Positions 10,911 to 23,500 of a stretch of DNA of 64,000 nt are shown here, piece by piece. Each line of letters starts with the position of its first letter. The first letter of the stretch is position 1. Origin of the DNA: Litomosoides sigmodontis (taxonomy: Eukaryota; Nematoda; Chromadorea; Rhabditida; Onchocercidae); the NCBI GenBank assembly GCA_963070105.1, contig OY718808.1, forward strand, positions 9,343,398-9,407,397. Reading direction: 5' to 3'. The notes below the pieces were generated by a model. That model worked only from the letters and a program-made list of their open reading frames with translations. It made no database searches and was not told where the DNA came from. A program made the position numbers and the translations under genes.

Positions 10911-13517
10911 TCATGATGCAAACCATTCGCGCATAGCGAAATCTCGATTAATTTTGGAACTAAAATTCATGTAAGTAGTGGGTGGTAAAGCAGCTTCATT
11001 ATACAGCCACTGGCCATCATCCATCCGATCGATAATTGCCGTGCAGCAGTAGGGGAACCTCGCCCCGTGGTTGATGAGCTCTCGGGCGTGAATTGTCCGG
11101 GGTGGCTTGCGGAATCCACCGATTGCCAGATCCACCGTTGATGCATGCCCAACAACCTACAGTTTAATTAGAAAAATGGAGATTCCTGCAAACCACCTAG
11201 GCAGATATCCGTTGCAATCAAATTACCTTGGAGGCAAATCGATTCGTGCATCTTTAAATATTTTTAACAGTCAAAAGGAGACCTGTCAATTAATTCTCTA
11301 GATATTTTCATTGAATTTCAATGAATATATCTAATCAATTGAGAAAAGAGGTTTTTTCAATTTAAAGTTTTTTAGCGATTTCGGAAATCCTACCAAAATT
11401 AAAGCACCATCAGTTCGCTCACTCAGCTCTTTTGTTGCAGCTAGTAGTTGGAGAAAATTTTGTACACGTTTGCAATATATTTCAATCGTTTCATTCATTT
11501 TCCATATCTAAGAATTGGAATGTGATAAATAAATTCTTTTAATTAATCAATCAGTGCTATGTAACAAAATTTTAGAGTGCTACGCTGAAATGATTTTTGC
11601 TAGTCATTATTGATTGACTCACTGGTTATTCATTGATTGCATCTAGTGACATCGGTCGATGTTGCATCTGATTTTAAATAAGTATATGACGCGATCTTGC
11701 GCATTATCTATTTATTACTATAAGTTGCATTCGAGAAATTAACTTAAAAGGTCGACATCCTTTAGGTCATTATTAAACATTCAGCTAGCGCTTACGTCAT
11801 CCATTGTTGCGATTGGTACATAGTCAGTATCGATGTTAAATTTAGCACTGCAAAGCTCTTGAGGTGTTACAAATTTTGGCTGTCCGTTTGGATGAAGATC
11901 AGTAAATTCGAAAAGTGTTGGTTCGATTCGAATTTTAATTTCATCCTCTCTTGCCATTCCTTTCAGGACAGAATGTGCCGTTTGCACACAACGTAATGAT
12001 GGCGATGAATAGATGATGTCTGGAAATTTTTCGCCTAATACTTATCGCTGATAACATTGAAGTAATATTATCTGACACACATTGCTGCCACAATGGAAGA
12101 CCAGTACTTGGGATGCCATTTAATTGAACACTGGCAATCCTATTTTTGTGGAAGTTTATTTAATAATTTAGATTTTGATTCACAGCTATAAGCCTAGGTC
12201 ATAATTACGTGCAATACTTACGTCCAGAACAGTTTATACTGACACTGTTGACTAATTTGTGATGTTTGCTTAATCAAGAAGTTACTGAACCTGGTACAGA
12301 TTTATTAACAAGTAGCCCTTTTCCAACCATTTCTGCAAGAATGTGACCCATTTCCGAAATTATCGTGTCATCTTCGTAATGCTTGAAAGGTCGTTTCAGT
12401 TCCGGAAGAGTGAGAGGCTGAAAAGAGAGTAACGCATATTGTAATCACTGAGTGACATTCCCTCCTCACACTTCTTTTATGTCATAAGAATCAGACACTT
12501 TCAATAATCAAAATTAGGAAATAAAAGTATTAATTTGGTCAGCCTATTACCATATTCAAGTCGAAAGGTTGATATGATCCAGATGACGTGGACTTACGAA
12601 TCCATTCCGGAAAGAGGTCATCAATTCGCTCACCATGCCGCATAACTACCAAGCGACAAGGCACCATTTGTCTTGCATTGCTGCGGAAAGATAAAAAGTC
12701 ATCGTTTTACAATTCTTTTGAAGATTATCGCCTTTCTTCAAAATTCATACTTTCTTGGCTTTTTGTTAATTAATTCCCCCTTATCCACATCCCTTCATTT
12801 ATCCTAGCAAATGCAGCAATATTTAGAAATTCAGATGCTTCAATAGTAATTGTGAAAGCTAAAAATTGAAAATGCAATTTTCATAAAAATTAAGCAAGCT
12901 TTAAGAACTGTCAATTTTACCTTTTCCCTGCGACATCACTTTCTCCAATTCCTGCAGTATTTTGCTTGCTATCTAAACAATCACTTGCAAAATTAAAAAG
13001 AGCAAGAAGTGGGAAGCAAAAAAGAAAAACGCTTAGTATCACCTCTGTTCATTGAAACCGTCGAATGTACCACCGATTGGTGGGAAATTTGAAGTGACAA
13101 TGACTGTCAAATGCTAAACAATTTGTTTAATTATCAAACAAATGCCTTAGCTCCCTTAGAATAAAACTAACTTAATGTGCAATAGCAATAATCCTTCCGG
13201 AAACACTCCGGAATCGGAGCTCTGCTATAAACTGTGCATGCACATGCATCCCCAGCTCAACGCGCATATGATGCCACCCTCATATTTTGCACCTTTTTAA
13301 TTTTCCTCTCACATTTTATAAAATTTTTATCAAGTCTTTTGACAAAATTCAACACATTTGCTAAACACAGCTTAATTAAAGAAGGTATGGGGCGGAATGC
13401 TCCACGTTTCTCTCATTGGAAACTGTACGTCAGTGCCAGCTCGTGTAGCTGCGAGCCGATCGAGTCGCAGTTGTCATCGCAGCAGCAAACGATCGCTTCC
13501 CCCCTCGACGTTGACAT
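10911..13517 (-). CDS. Histidine phosphatase, UBASH3/ecdysteroid-phosphate phosphatase type
   Basis: Six exons (13517–13429, 12680–12551, 12417–12291, 12019–11796, 11507–11394, 11156–10911) join with matching phases to about 309 residues. Family members are 2H phosphatases with a phosphohistidine intermediate. The first catalytic motif is VVMRHGERIDDLFPEW (residues about 40–55). SSPSLRCVQTAHSVLKGM is a hallmark of the UBASH3/EPPase subfamily, and the second catalytic His is in VVGHASTVDLAIGG. IRIEPTLFEF supplies the conserved acidic residue. There is no UBA or SH3 domain: only a 30-residue Cys-rich leader (CCCDDNC) precedes the phosphatase domain, so the protein is the bare catalytic module. 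The substrate cannot be read from the sequence; phosphotyrosine or steroid phosphates are possibilities known in the family. Confidence 0.88.
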
Positions 13518-13962
13518 TACGCCACATTCATCGTACAGCAACTTCTCGGCACACAACAAATATTCACCTAAATATTGCCAAATTAAGAAAGTGTAAATTA
13601 TGCAAAAATGTGCAATTACTTTAAAAAAAACTTACAGTAAGATTGTCAGAGAAATCGGATTAAGTTGAAATAGCACAAGAGATTTCAATTGTAATTTGAA
13701 AATAATTATTAATTAACGAAGACATTAGATTCACTTTTTCAACGAATGTTTACTTGAGTCCAAACAATGCTATTGTAGTTGGCTAATTAACTTCTTATGC
13801 TAACCCAGTTTAACAATGAGAAATATAAATTTAGTGCAGTGTTTCAAAGTTTCATCAAGCTATACAATATTGAACGAAATAACTTTTTTTTAAAAAATAT
13901 TACTGCTAAATTATTTGTCAGCTCGTAAAAGTTATTGAACTAAGTTTGCCGATCGCATAAGT

Positions 13963-14004
13963 ACAATTTTTATTGTCGTGAAATTTTCACGACAATAAAA
14001 TTGT
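13963..14004. repeat. Near-perfect palindrome at the head of the tandem repeat
   Basis: The left arm ACAATTTTTATTGTCGTGAAA is followed at once by TTTTCACGACAATAAAATTGT, its reverse complement apart from one extra T. It would form a hairpin of about 20 bp with almost no loop. The right arm is the first part of the 106-bp repeat unit, so the left arm is an inverted partial copy of it. Confidence 0.85.
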
Positions 14005-14285
14005 AATTTAGTGGAAATGATGGTTGAGAGGAATTAATAATACCATAAAATAAAAAGGCAATTCAACAATTAAAACAATTAAATTGAAATTTTCACGACA
14101 ATAAAATTGTAATTTAGTGGAAATGATGGTTGAGAGGAATTAATAATACCATAAAATAAAAAAGCAACTCAACAATTAAAACAATTAAATTGAAATTTTC
14201 ACGACAATAAAATTGTAATTTAGTGGAAATGTTGGTTGAGAGGAATTAATAATACCATAAAATAAAAAGGCAATTCAACAATTAC
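13980..14285. repeat. 106-bp tandem repeat, about 2.9 copies
   Basis: The motif GAAATTTTCACGACAATAAA recurs at 13980, 14086 and 14192, an exact 106-bp period. The copies are nearly identical, with single differences such as GATGGT versus GTTGGT. The third copy ends around CAATTCAACAATTA. Such high identity implies recent expansion. Confidence 0.95.
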
Positions 14286-16831
14286 TTTCTTCCTCGCTGA
14301 ATTTTGGCATTTTTTTGCCGCATTCGCTTATTATTTCTGTTTTTCCTTGCTTATCTAAAACATGAAAATCTTTGAAAAATCAATAAAAATTTAATTTTAC
14401 TTTCAACTAGCTAATTAAAGGAAAAATTCAATTGACATAATATGTTTTTTTCGTAATTTTAACACATTATTAAAAAATACTGTTGAATTACTGGGAAGTT
14501 CATTGATTAGTAAAAAGTAAAAGAAGTTTGATTTGTTTAAATTGAATTTGAAAGCTAACTGTCAACAATGATTGTGCTAAAAACACTTTCAGTGTGACAC
14601 CACTTCGATTTCGTCCACGTTGCATACGCTGCGAGTCTGTTTGGAGCCAATTTTCTGGTCTTTAAAATGCGTTAGATGGGAAAAATGGCGAGGAAGAAGT
14701 AGTCGACTATCATATTAACCCTAAATCATTCGTGCATGCACGCGCACACTACCGAACGTACGTGTAAATTATGAAGAAACAAATGGACAGTGCTCATTAC
14801 ATCAGTTCAGATACTAATTAAACGTACATTATAGGAAACGATTTAACGTGCAAAAAAGAGTTCAAAATTGATGTGTAGAGTTGAAAAAACAAACAACAAC
14901 CCTTACCTAAACACATGGACATGCGGTTTACCGAGTAATCTTCTTCAAAATGTAAGGGTAAGTTACACTGCATAAGTTTATTTTGGCCAAACATACTTTT
15001 GTATGAGTTACTACGGATAGGCTTACTTTGAATAAGTTTGTTTCACGAATGGCAAGTTGCAGAGCTTTGCCTCTCTCGGAAGAATTCAAATTGCACGGTT
15101 TCCGATTTGTATAACTGTTGCGACAAATGCACAAAATCGTTTCCGATTCTTTCAGGTGCTTGCACAGCTGCGTTGTTTCACCTGTCCTTAAGTTTGCACG
15201 TTATTTCTAACTTGATAAGATAATCAAAGGAAGGTTCCTCTTTTCAGTTTCCTACTTCAGTTTCCTCTTTCCATTTCATTGTAATCTAATGCAAGGAGCA
15301 GTTCAATTAATTCCCCTCAAAAGAAGTTAGCACTTAAAAAATACATCATATTTTTAGTTACCATGCACTTCAACAATTGTCGATAAGAGCGTTTGAGTGA
15401 TAACAGGCTGTCAATGTACGGTGAAAATTGGTTGTCAAATAATTAGATTATCAAAGTAACTCACAATGTGTACATTGTAAACGGAATCATTGCCAGTTGA
15501 AATTTCACTTTGTTCACAAATGATCGATGCATTGTATTTCCACGAAATGTGTAATAAAATTCTGCAAGGAGGGAACTACCAGCTCACTTTAATTGAAATT
15601 AGCAAAAATAGAAATGTGAGCTTATAATTGAAATTTAAGGGGCCCAAACTAGTAAAAGCCAAAAGCTACACTTCATCAATGACGCATTGATTTTAACTTA
15701 AATTATGACTTTAAACGTGTTTCCAAAACAGTTGCTTAATTTTGAAAAAGAACATGGGTTTTGTATTAGTTTGAAATTGCCTGCAATTCATTCATTCATT
15801 TCAAATCTTTACAGAATTCTGAAATATTTTTGGGAAATGTTAAAAAGCAGCAAAAGTTTGAAGTTAGCTTTAAGGTTAATGAAGTAAGTCTGAAGCAAAA
15901 ACTCTATTTATCACTTAGGATAGACTGTTTTAAAAAGCTTAGGAAAGAAAAAAAGGATAATAAAGGAAGCGAACTGTCGCCAATTTCTTTGAAATCCAAC
16001 ACTGTTGTACAGTATGGTGACAGATCGTTCAGCTCAAATTCCGGATTCTGCTTGAATTCCAGTGAATATCTGTTACTGTATGACGCACAGTAATACTTTC
16101 GATTCTTGAATGAACTTTTTTTGAACGAGAAAAGGATTGAGTCTTGGAAGGAATAACAGGAATTGCATTTAAAATGGAAGAGGAAGATATGTACAAGCTT
16201 GATAAGCTCAAATCATTTTGAGTTACAAATTCCATTTGAGAATCGAATGACTGTAGACTGAGTGGTTAATAATTTAATAATTAATATATCGAAGTTAATT
16301 AACTTAACTTTCATTCCTTATTGAAATGACCAAAGTGTTTCCATCATTAGGGTATCACAAGTGCTAGTAATTCTTAATGGCATAACTATAAATGTCACTC
16401 TCTCTCTCTACCAGTATATCGATTGAATTAATTTTTTGCTTCAAATTAATTAGTACGAAATGGCCCAGTAGAAGAGTAACTACAGGTAGCTTCTTTTTTT
16501 GCTAACTTATTCATCGAATTTCTTCTCTCAACCAATTCCACCCGTGAAAAATCATTGTACACTTACGTATGACAGTAAAGAATTGACAGATCTAAATTAG
16601 TTTAATTTTCACCTGAAAACAACGCGTAGCATTGAGAAATCCTAGATCCTAAATACGGTTGAATGATTTTCCGTCCTACCGTAAATTATATGATTTGTAC
16701 AACACAACGGTTATGCATGGAATTGTAAAATAGAAATTTCAAAATTATTTCACTTTAATTTTATTTTGTCAAAAAGGAAGGAAGAGGAGAGAGAGTGGGA
16801 GAGAGATAGAGGGAAGGAAAAGGTATCTTAC

Positions 16832-19800
16832 CGAATGTTTAGCCTTTTCAGCAATATTTTCCTTCAGAATGTTATCACAAGGTGGCTGTCCAGGTGCTGT
16901 TTCACAGCGACATGCGAACAATCTCATAGGCATGAATTCTGTCTCAAAATATTTCAACAATGTGCTTGATTCGTAGCAATAACGAGTTCGAAGATAGTCC
17001 TTCCTCAACTGAAAATTTACGGAAAATCAAATGTTGACCTCTTAACTTCTCCCTCCCTCTCTCCCTCCTACTCTCTCTCTCTTTCTTTCTGCTGTTTTCT
17101 CTCCTCTGAAGTGCTCGTTGTAAATTGTGGCTTTTAGAAGGAAGAAGATGGAGCCAAAGCTAGCCTCAACGTCGAGGTAGTCGCATTCGTTAGGCTTCAA
17201 CAGCGCGTACGAGAAATCAATTGGCTGGATGGCGGAGCCTGAAAAGACAAGTGATATCACATTGTTCAATTGATAGACGGAAAGAATAGGCGTAAGCACC
17301 GGGCAAGAAGAAGATGATCGAATCTTCGCTTGGGAAGAGATGACTCATGTCACGAAGAGCGTTTCCGGAAATGAAATGCAGTAAACATGAATGGTCGACA
17401 TCCGGTTCAGTGGGATAGAAGTAGTCGTGTACGAAGTACTGATATACATTATTGTATTGGCATAAATTAGGAATTGTTTTTGCAGCTGCACGTTTTACAA
17501 TATCAACCTAAAATAGAATAGCAACTTATTATTGCTGTAAGACGCAAAGAGAAATGATAATTATTGCAACTGTCAAATTTATTAAAACATCATTTAGTTA
17601 AGGGTGAAGTAAAAATTTGCATAAATCTGACAAACATTGTAGTTGCAAAATGACCGATGACCACAGCAACACATAATGTGCTGATGTTCGAGTGCTCTGG
17701 AAGCATTAAAAGGACATTGTGCATCCAACGCTAAAAGCAAACATTATCAATTCAGGGAATTTTAACAAAACTGATTACATCAATTGTCTAAGGGAAATTT
17801 CGAAATTTTAAACTAGTTATTTATAGTTAGATTTTTGGACAAAGAAGATTTCGATAACAGCAAATTCAATAATCGAATGTGAAATTTTGACCACTTTACT
17901 CTCAAAACTGATGAGAAAAGGAGGAGAAGTAACGAACGCAGAAGTTGCGCGCAGTTGAACTGCACGAGGTCATGCGCGCGTGCATCCCAACTGCTCACAT
18001 TAATGCATTGAAATCTTTGGGTTATATTTGCGCTTTTTTCGATTAATTGTTTATAGTAATCCATTTCCTCAGTGACATCGCTCACATCAATTAAGCTCGG
18101 AGGGGTGGACTGAAATTGAAATTTGGAATTTTAAGAGTTAAATTATTTGCTGACATCAATGATAATTATTAGTTTCATCAGAGAGATTGAGAAAAGTGTT
18201 CATTAATATTAGCTGATTTAAGAAAAAGATGAGTGTGTTTTTCTTCTGCATTAGATTTAAATACTTCTAATATGAATAGATGAGTTGAAAAGATATTTGA
18301 ATTGTTATAGGCCACTCCTATTCTGCGAACACAATTAATATTAAGCAAATTGAATTAATTAAATTCAATGTAATTCTGAAGTTTAATTGTGACATGCACT
18401 TCTGGAAAAGCTTCCACTGACCTATAATTTAGCTTATAACTTTGCAGGATTCATAAGTCAATTCTATCCGACAAGTTATTCACTTAACAAGTTGATATCC
18501 TTCAAAAGTTTTATTGTGAATTATACCACCAATTGCTGTTTGCTTTGCGATTTATTTATGTCCGAAGAGGTCAGCTGCTCAACGGCCCGTGATGCTTGCT
18601 GATATGATAGCGCAAGTTGCGACGTAGTAAAATAACCGTTGAACAAAACATTCATTTGTTTGGTACTGTTAAACTTTACGTGAAGTTCACAGAACTGGAA
18701 AAAATAAGAATTTAAAGTAATACGCACAATTTCATTTCAATATGTACTTCTTTTCAGCAACAGTAATAATTCAGTAAAAATTTGAATATTGCATTCGCTT
18801 GCTCCAATAGTAGTAAAAATTAAATTTTATATGCTTAAACAATTTTAATTTTATTACATATTGTTCCATACGACTCATTAATTCATACACGTCGCCTCTA
18901 AATTCTATTCCTTCCGCGCTGTGGTGGACGCTTGACAGATAGCCAACACTGTCCTCATCAATAATACAGGCTATTTTCTTTCCACGGAAAACGCCAAGGC
19001 TTGAACCAGTCGTTATTCCATTTCTTACCTGTTCTGCAACAAAACTTGCATTCCCAAAATTGCGATTGAAATAATATTTGCACTACGCACATATTACGCA
19101 GAATTTACGTCAAATTTCACGGCATTTACTTTCCTAAATTATTTACGGCAGTGTGAATAGTAATTACAATAGCTTTTAAAGGCAACGGTTTGAAAAAAAT
19201 TTAGCAACCTTGACAATGGGGAATTTTGTCACCGTAGCAACAACATTCATAGCCGTAATGTTTCGTTAACAATACGTATATGACGCATACGCTATAAGAC
19301 TGAAACGTAAGGATGTGAAGGCATATTAAACGTAAAGCATATTGCTAAAAAATTTTTAAGACTAACTGCTGATGCGTATGAATTCAAGCAATGATTCCGC
19401 TTGTACTTGTTAGCAATAGCAGACGTGTACCGGCCTGTATATACATTTTCCGTTTTACGTGGTGGCGCAGTGGCACGTAATAGTAAACTTTGCCAACTTA
19501 ATCTATTGTACGCACCAGCAAATCCAACACGATTTCCAAGTAATACTGGAATCTAAAATGGTACATCTAAATGATTAAAAAGGTAGCAGCTCTTCTGAGT
19601 GCCCCCTCCAATCGCATTGATTGAATTCTAAATGTAATTTCGGATCTTTAAACTTAATTTTCACGTTCAATCACATTTCAAACAACACGTTTTGCGGACT
19701 TATCACAGATTATTGAAAATTTCTTCTTCTCTCATAAAATAGCACATCATTTGCAATTTTGAGACAAATAAAGTTATTGAAATGTATTGAAAAGTGTAGC

Positions 19801-20581
19801 TAACAAGAAAGGAACTAAGCGTACAAATTACACGTACGAGGTTATAGGTTGATGATTCACAGGCCGGAATATTGTGACCTGTGACTGTTAAATAGCTTGT
19901 ATCGATAACAGAAACTTTTCTTTTGTGATACATTAACACATCATTTCGTTGAAGACCAAATTGTGTTAGCTTTGCCATTTGAATTTTCAGTGTGATGAGC
20001 CAGCTGACCTTACTTAGCACCTGGCACAGCTTGCAGCATCCCACAAACATATCTTTGTAAGTGTTACTTCTCGTCTGTAACAAAATTTGCCATTTGTTAA
20101 ACGATCGAGAGATATTAAAATGTGGAATATAAAATTTACAAATTCATTTTAAGCACGTATATGAACTGTGTGGTGACCGCCGTGGTAAATATGTTGCCTT
20201 TTTGCAACAGTCACCTTTGAAAGTTCAATCAGGTGCTCCCCGTAATTCAAAGTTACAGAGGAAAATGAATGGATAACTTAAATTTGTTGTGAATAATTTC
20301 CTAACAGTCAATCATCCCCAACCTTACGCACTCAATGTTATAAGAGAATATAAATTCCGCCTAAACTTACCTTAACCCAAGCTCCATAGTAATGCGTCAC
20401 CTGTTCAGTAGCATTACCTATTTCATCACATAAAGGCTTTGCCGCCAGTTCAAGTTCTCCAATGGTTATATCGCTATCACTAAGTGATTGAGCATAATTA
20501 AAATATAGCTTCTCGTCGAAAGTAAACATGCCATTGATTAATTTGTAACTGATTGCATATACACAAAAGCCTGATTTAGGA
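16832..20581 (-). CDS. Probable voltage-gated calcium channel alpha2/delta-like subunit, 3' half
   Basis: Ten exons chain without a phase error: 20581–20371, 20074–19838, 19552–19445, 19028–18858, 18694–18527, 18109–17999, 17730–17632, 17507–17300, 17238–17171 and 17008–16832. The layout resembles the membrane-proximal half of alpha2/delta proteins, extracellular subunits that aid trafficking of Ca channels. A Cache-like segment reads LGNRVGFAGAYNRLSWQSLL then KKIACIIDEDSVGYLSSVHH, and GIEFRGDVYELMSRMEQY matches the usual G-x-F-x-G-x-[VI]-x-x-x-L-M pattern. A hydrophobic segment follows (STLCVAVVIGHFATTMF), then a Cys-rich stretch (FACRCETAPGQPPCDN). The first exon begins in phase 2 after TTTCAG, so more 5' exons exist. 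No VWA domain or MIDAS motif was found upstream, and the final C-terminal exon is unresolved. Exon calls are strong; family assignment is moderate and rests on weak similarity recalled by eye. Confidence 0.55.
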
Positions 20582-23500
20582 CTGAAATGTTTGTTTCGTC
20601 AAATTTCAAATGGAACAAAATATCAAATTGCTTTTCCGTGTTTTAGTTTGTTAACTACGCCTAATTATATGCCTATCATTTTAAGATTAAATTAAATTAA
20701 ATGAATTTGTGGATCAGTAAGTATCTTTGCTTGCTTTTCCTTCCATTTTTTTGCATTCTTATTCGAATTTAGCAAGACTACCTTGACACCTTCAAGGTCT
20801 CTTTTCCTTAAGTGTAAAATTTAGTTTACAGCATCGCTGGGAGTTTAGAAAGAGATTGTGTGTCACGGGCCGTTCAGGATCCACGCGTGATCTGAACCCA
20901 ATAATCAACAGAAATTTAGAAAAAAAAAACGCCTTGACAGCTGTTTTTATAATTCACGTGAGTTACGTCATTAACGCAAACGGTTGTGGATAAAGTTGCT
21001 TAAAATCATATGAAATGAGTACATGTAGAAACTATCGTTTCTTTGAGGATCAAAGCAACTTCTATTTAATATTTGTTGAGCCATTGGTGCTTCCCACAGC
21101 TACAAATTAGCAATTGAAATACATTAGCTGACTTTTACAACGTTCGGCACAGATGAACTACTAATTAATGAATGGAATAATTAGCACAGTTGCCGGTAAA
21201 CGAATATATTTAAGATTTGCATGTAAAATATTAATGAATGAAGCATGCATTGTTCACTATCAAACTAAACATTAATGCATTGTTGTTCTATTGATTCCCG
21301 CAAAAAAAAAGTGATTTGCAAATTTTTGCCAAGTTAACACAAATTTCAGAATTTATGCAAAATTTTGAGATAAATTTGCAAAACGAGTCCTTTCCAAATC
21401 TATCACCAAAATTTTGGTGGTCACCGAAACATATTACAATAAGTGATAGATAATTCTGTTTGATATTAAATTCCAGATCAACTAATTTATATTATTAGCT
21501 TTTAAAATTCTCAACTAAAATTATTTACATGTGTTCATCTATTATACTGCACCAAAAGTTAACTAATAATAATTAATAATAATAATTAGTGATAATAATT
21601 AATGATAATAATAATAATAAATGATAACAATAATTAATGATGGTAATAATAATTAATGATAATAATAATAAATAATAATAATTAGCAACAGTAATAGTAA
21701 TAGTAATGATACTTGACAAAGGTTTAAAAGTATACATAAGAAGTGATGACGAGTAATATGATCGCAAATAATGATTGCATAATAATTAGTTAGCTGTTGT
21801 TTTGCTACGTGTGGATTGAACCACTCGAGGCGGTGAGTGCGAATCGAAATAATAAAATTTCAGTGTTTTGGGGGAATTATAGGAAGCCTGCAAGGTGAAG
21901 GAAGTGAAAAAGGTAAAGTTTTTAAATTTAAATACCGCAAACGACGATTGTTTTCGAAATTTGAGCTTTCCAACAGTCTTTTATTTCTTCTCTGCAATCT
22001 TCAATAGCATCGACGAAATGGGTAGGAATTTTATTATCAAAGAAAAGTTACATCAAAAAAAAATGACACAAATAAAGCGTAATTAATATTGAGCAAATTG
22101 AATTAACTAATTTCAAAGTTTGAAAGTATCACCCAACACCACACTACTCGGAAAGGTTTGTGATTGAACTCTTTGAAAGTTCTAGCACATTAAGCATTAG
22201 CAACGGCTAATTCCATATCGCTCACTTTAGCAATCAAAATTAGCGTTTCAATCGCAAAAGAATGTGCTTTTCATTTAATACTCACCCATTCTAATAGGTA
22301 GCATTTTGACGCAAATTTTTAGCGTAAATTAATTCATTCATTTCACTTTTTGTGAGCGTAGTTGGAAATTTTGAAAGCAATCGTAATACAGCCATGAATT
22401 CATCACAATACGATAATGCATTTAACAAAAATAAGCTAAAACAAAGGATAATAAAAGTTGAAGAAGGTCGCCATCACGTAGCGCTCTAATAATGTCAAGA
22501 AAAGGTGACCGAGTAGATTCCTCGTCTAATTTTACTGAAGTAGGACATACATAAAACGATGATATCAGACGAATGAAGGAAGGATTACGTGATGTGAGGG
22601 AGGAATATCAGTGATGGATTCTAGGATTACATGACATGAGGAATCAGCAATGGACTCTAATCGTAGCATTTCCTTAAACCTTAAACGTTTCTCAAAGATA
22701 AAGAAACGCCGACCAATCCAATGATCGTCTTACATGCAACGAATTACAATCGTCAGAACTTTTCCGCACGACAACTTCAAGATGAGATGGGAAAGCTAAG
22801 GAATGTAATTTCTTACAAATATTTAGACCTATTTTATGTTTGCAAAAAAAGGAAGCAAGGAATTTCCGTCTATGCCAGTGATAAATAAGCAAATAACATC
22901 GTGAGAGATGGTCACATCGAAAGATATCTGACAATTTACTATCATCAATTGCTCCTTTCTCTCTTTGCAAATAATTTCACATAAAAAACCTTTCTGAAAT
23001 TTATTTAATTTTTTGAAGTAAACTTAAACTATAAGCATATTATTTAGATGAGAATTTTTGAATTAAACTCATAATCGATCGATGTGAAGTTAATATCACT
23101 TTATCATAAATAATTCATCAATTTCATATCAGCAAATTTTCGCCTTCCACAAAAAGAGGAAGATGAGGAATGGTGAAAGTGCATGAGGAAGAATTCAATT
23201 AAAATTCCGTAACCTCAAACAGATGACGTTATCTTTTAAGATTGGGAATTGTCACTTCTTTGCTTCTAATTTCCTCCCACAATTGCTATCATAATGACAC
23301 GGGAGAGTTCTTCAATGAATTGATGACAATTGTCGGTGACACCAAGTGAACGCTTCGTTCATCGATGTAGTCGAGATCTGGCAAATCCATTGGTACCGCA
23401 CCATCTGATCTGCAATAGCCAAATATTCTAATTCGTATCACCAAATATCATTGCGATATTCACCAAACAACACTCTGATCATTAGTTCATTATTCTCTCC

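Larger units (their letters stand above)
13518..16831. other. Intergenic or unresolved 3' region with tandem repeat
   Basis: Between the phosphatase ATG and the last recognised exon of the alpha2/delta-like gene. It holds the 106-bp tandem repeat (separate entry). Its right part should also contain the missing last exon or exons and 3' UTR of the minus-strand alpha2/delta-like gene. Open stretches on the minus strand near 15030–15165 and 16029–16235 were not convincingly joined to it. Confidence 0.4.

Noticed and set aside
13234..13624. Plus-strand ORFs over 13.2–13.6 kb
   Set aside because: The minus-strand first exon of the phosphatase gene (13517–13429) fits in phase with the next exon and explains the coding-like composition.
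16776..17102. Purine-rich and pyrimidine-rich tracts flanking the last alpha2/delta exon, considered as a possible triplex or repeat element
   Set aside because: They are separate simple-sequence tracts in introns with no matching ends or duplications.
22692..22970. Minus-strand ORF of 92 codons searched as a missing VWA exon
   Set aside because: Contains no DxSxS or other MIDAS motif and no flanking splice sites in a usable phase.
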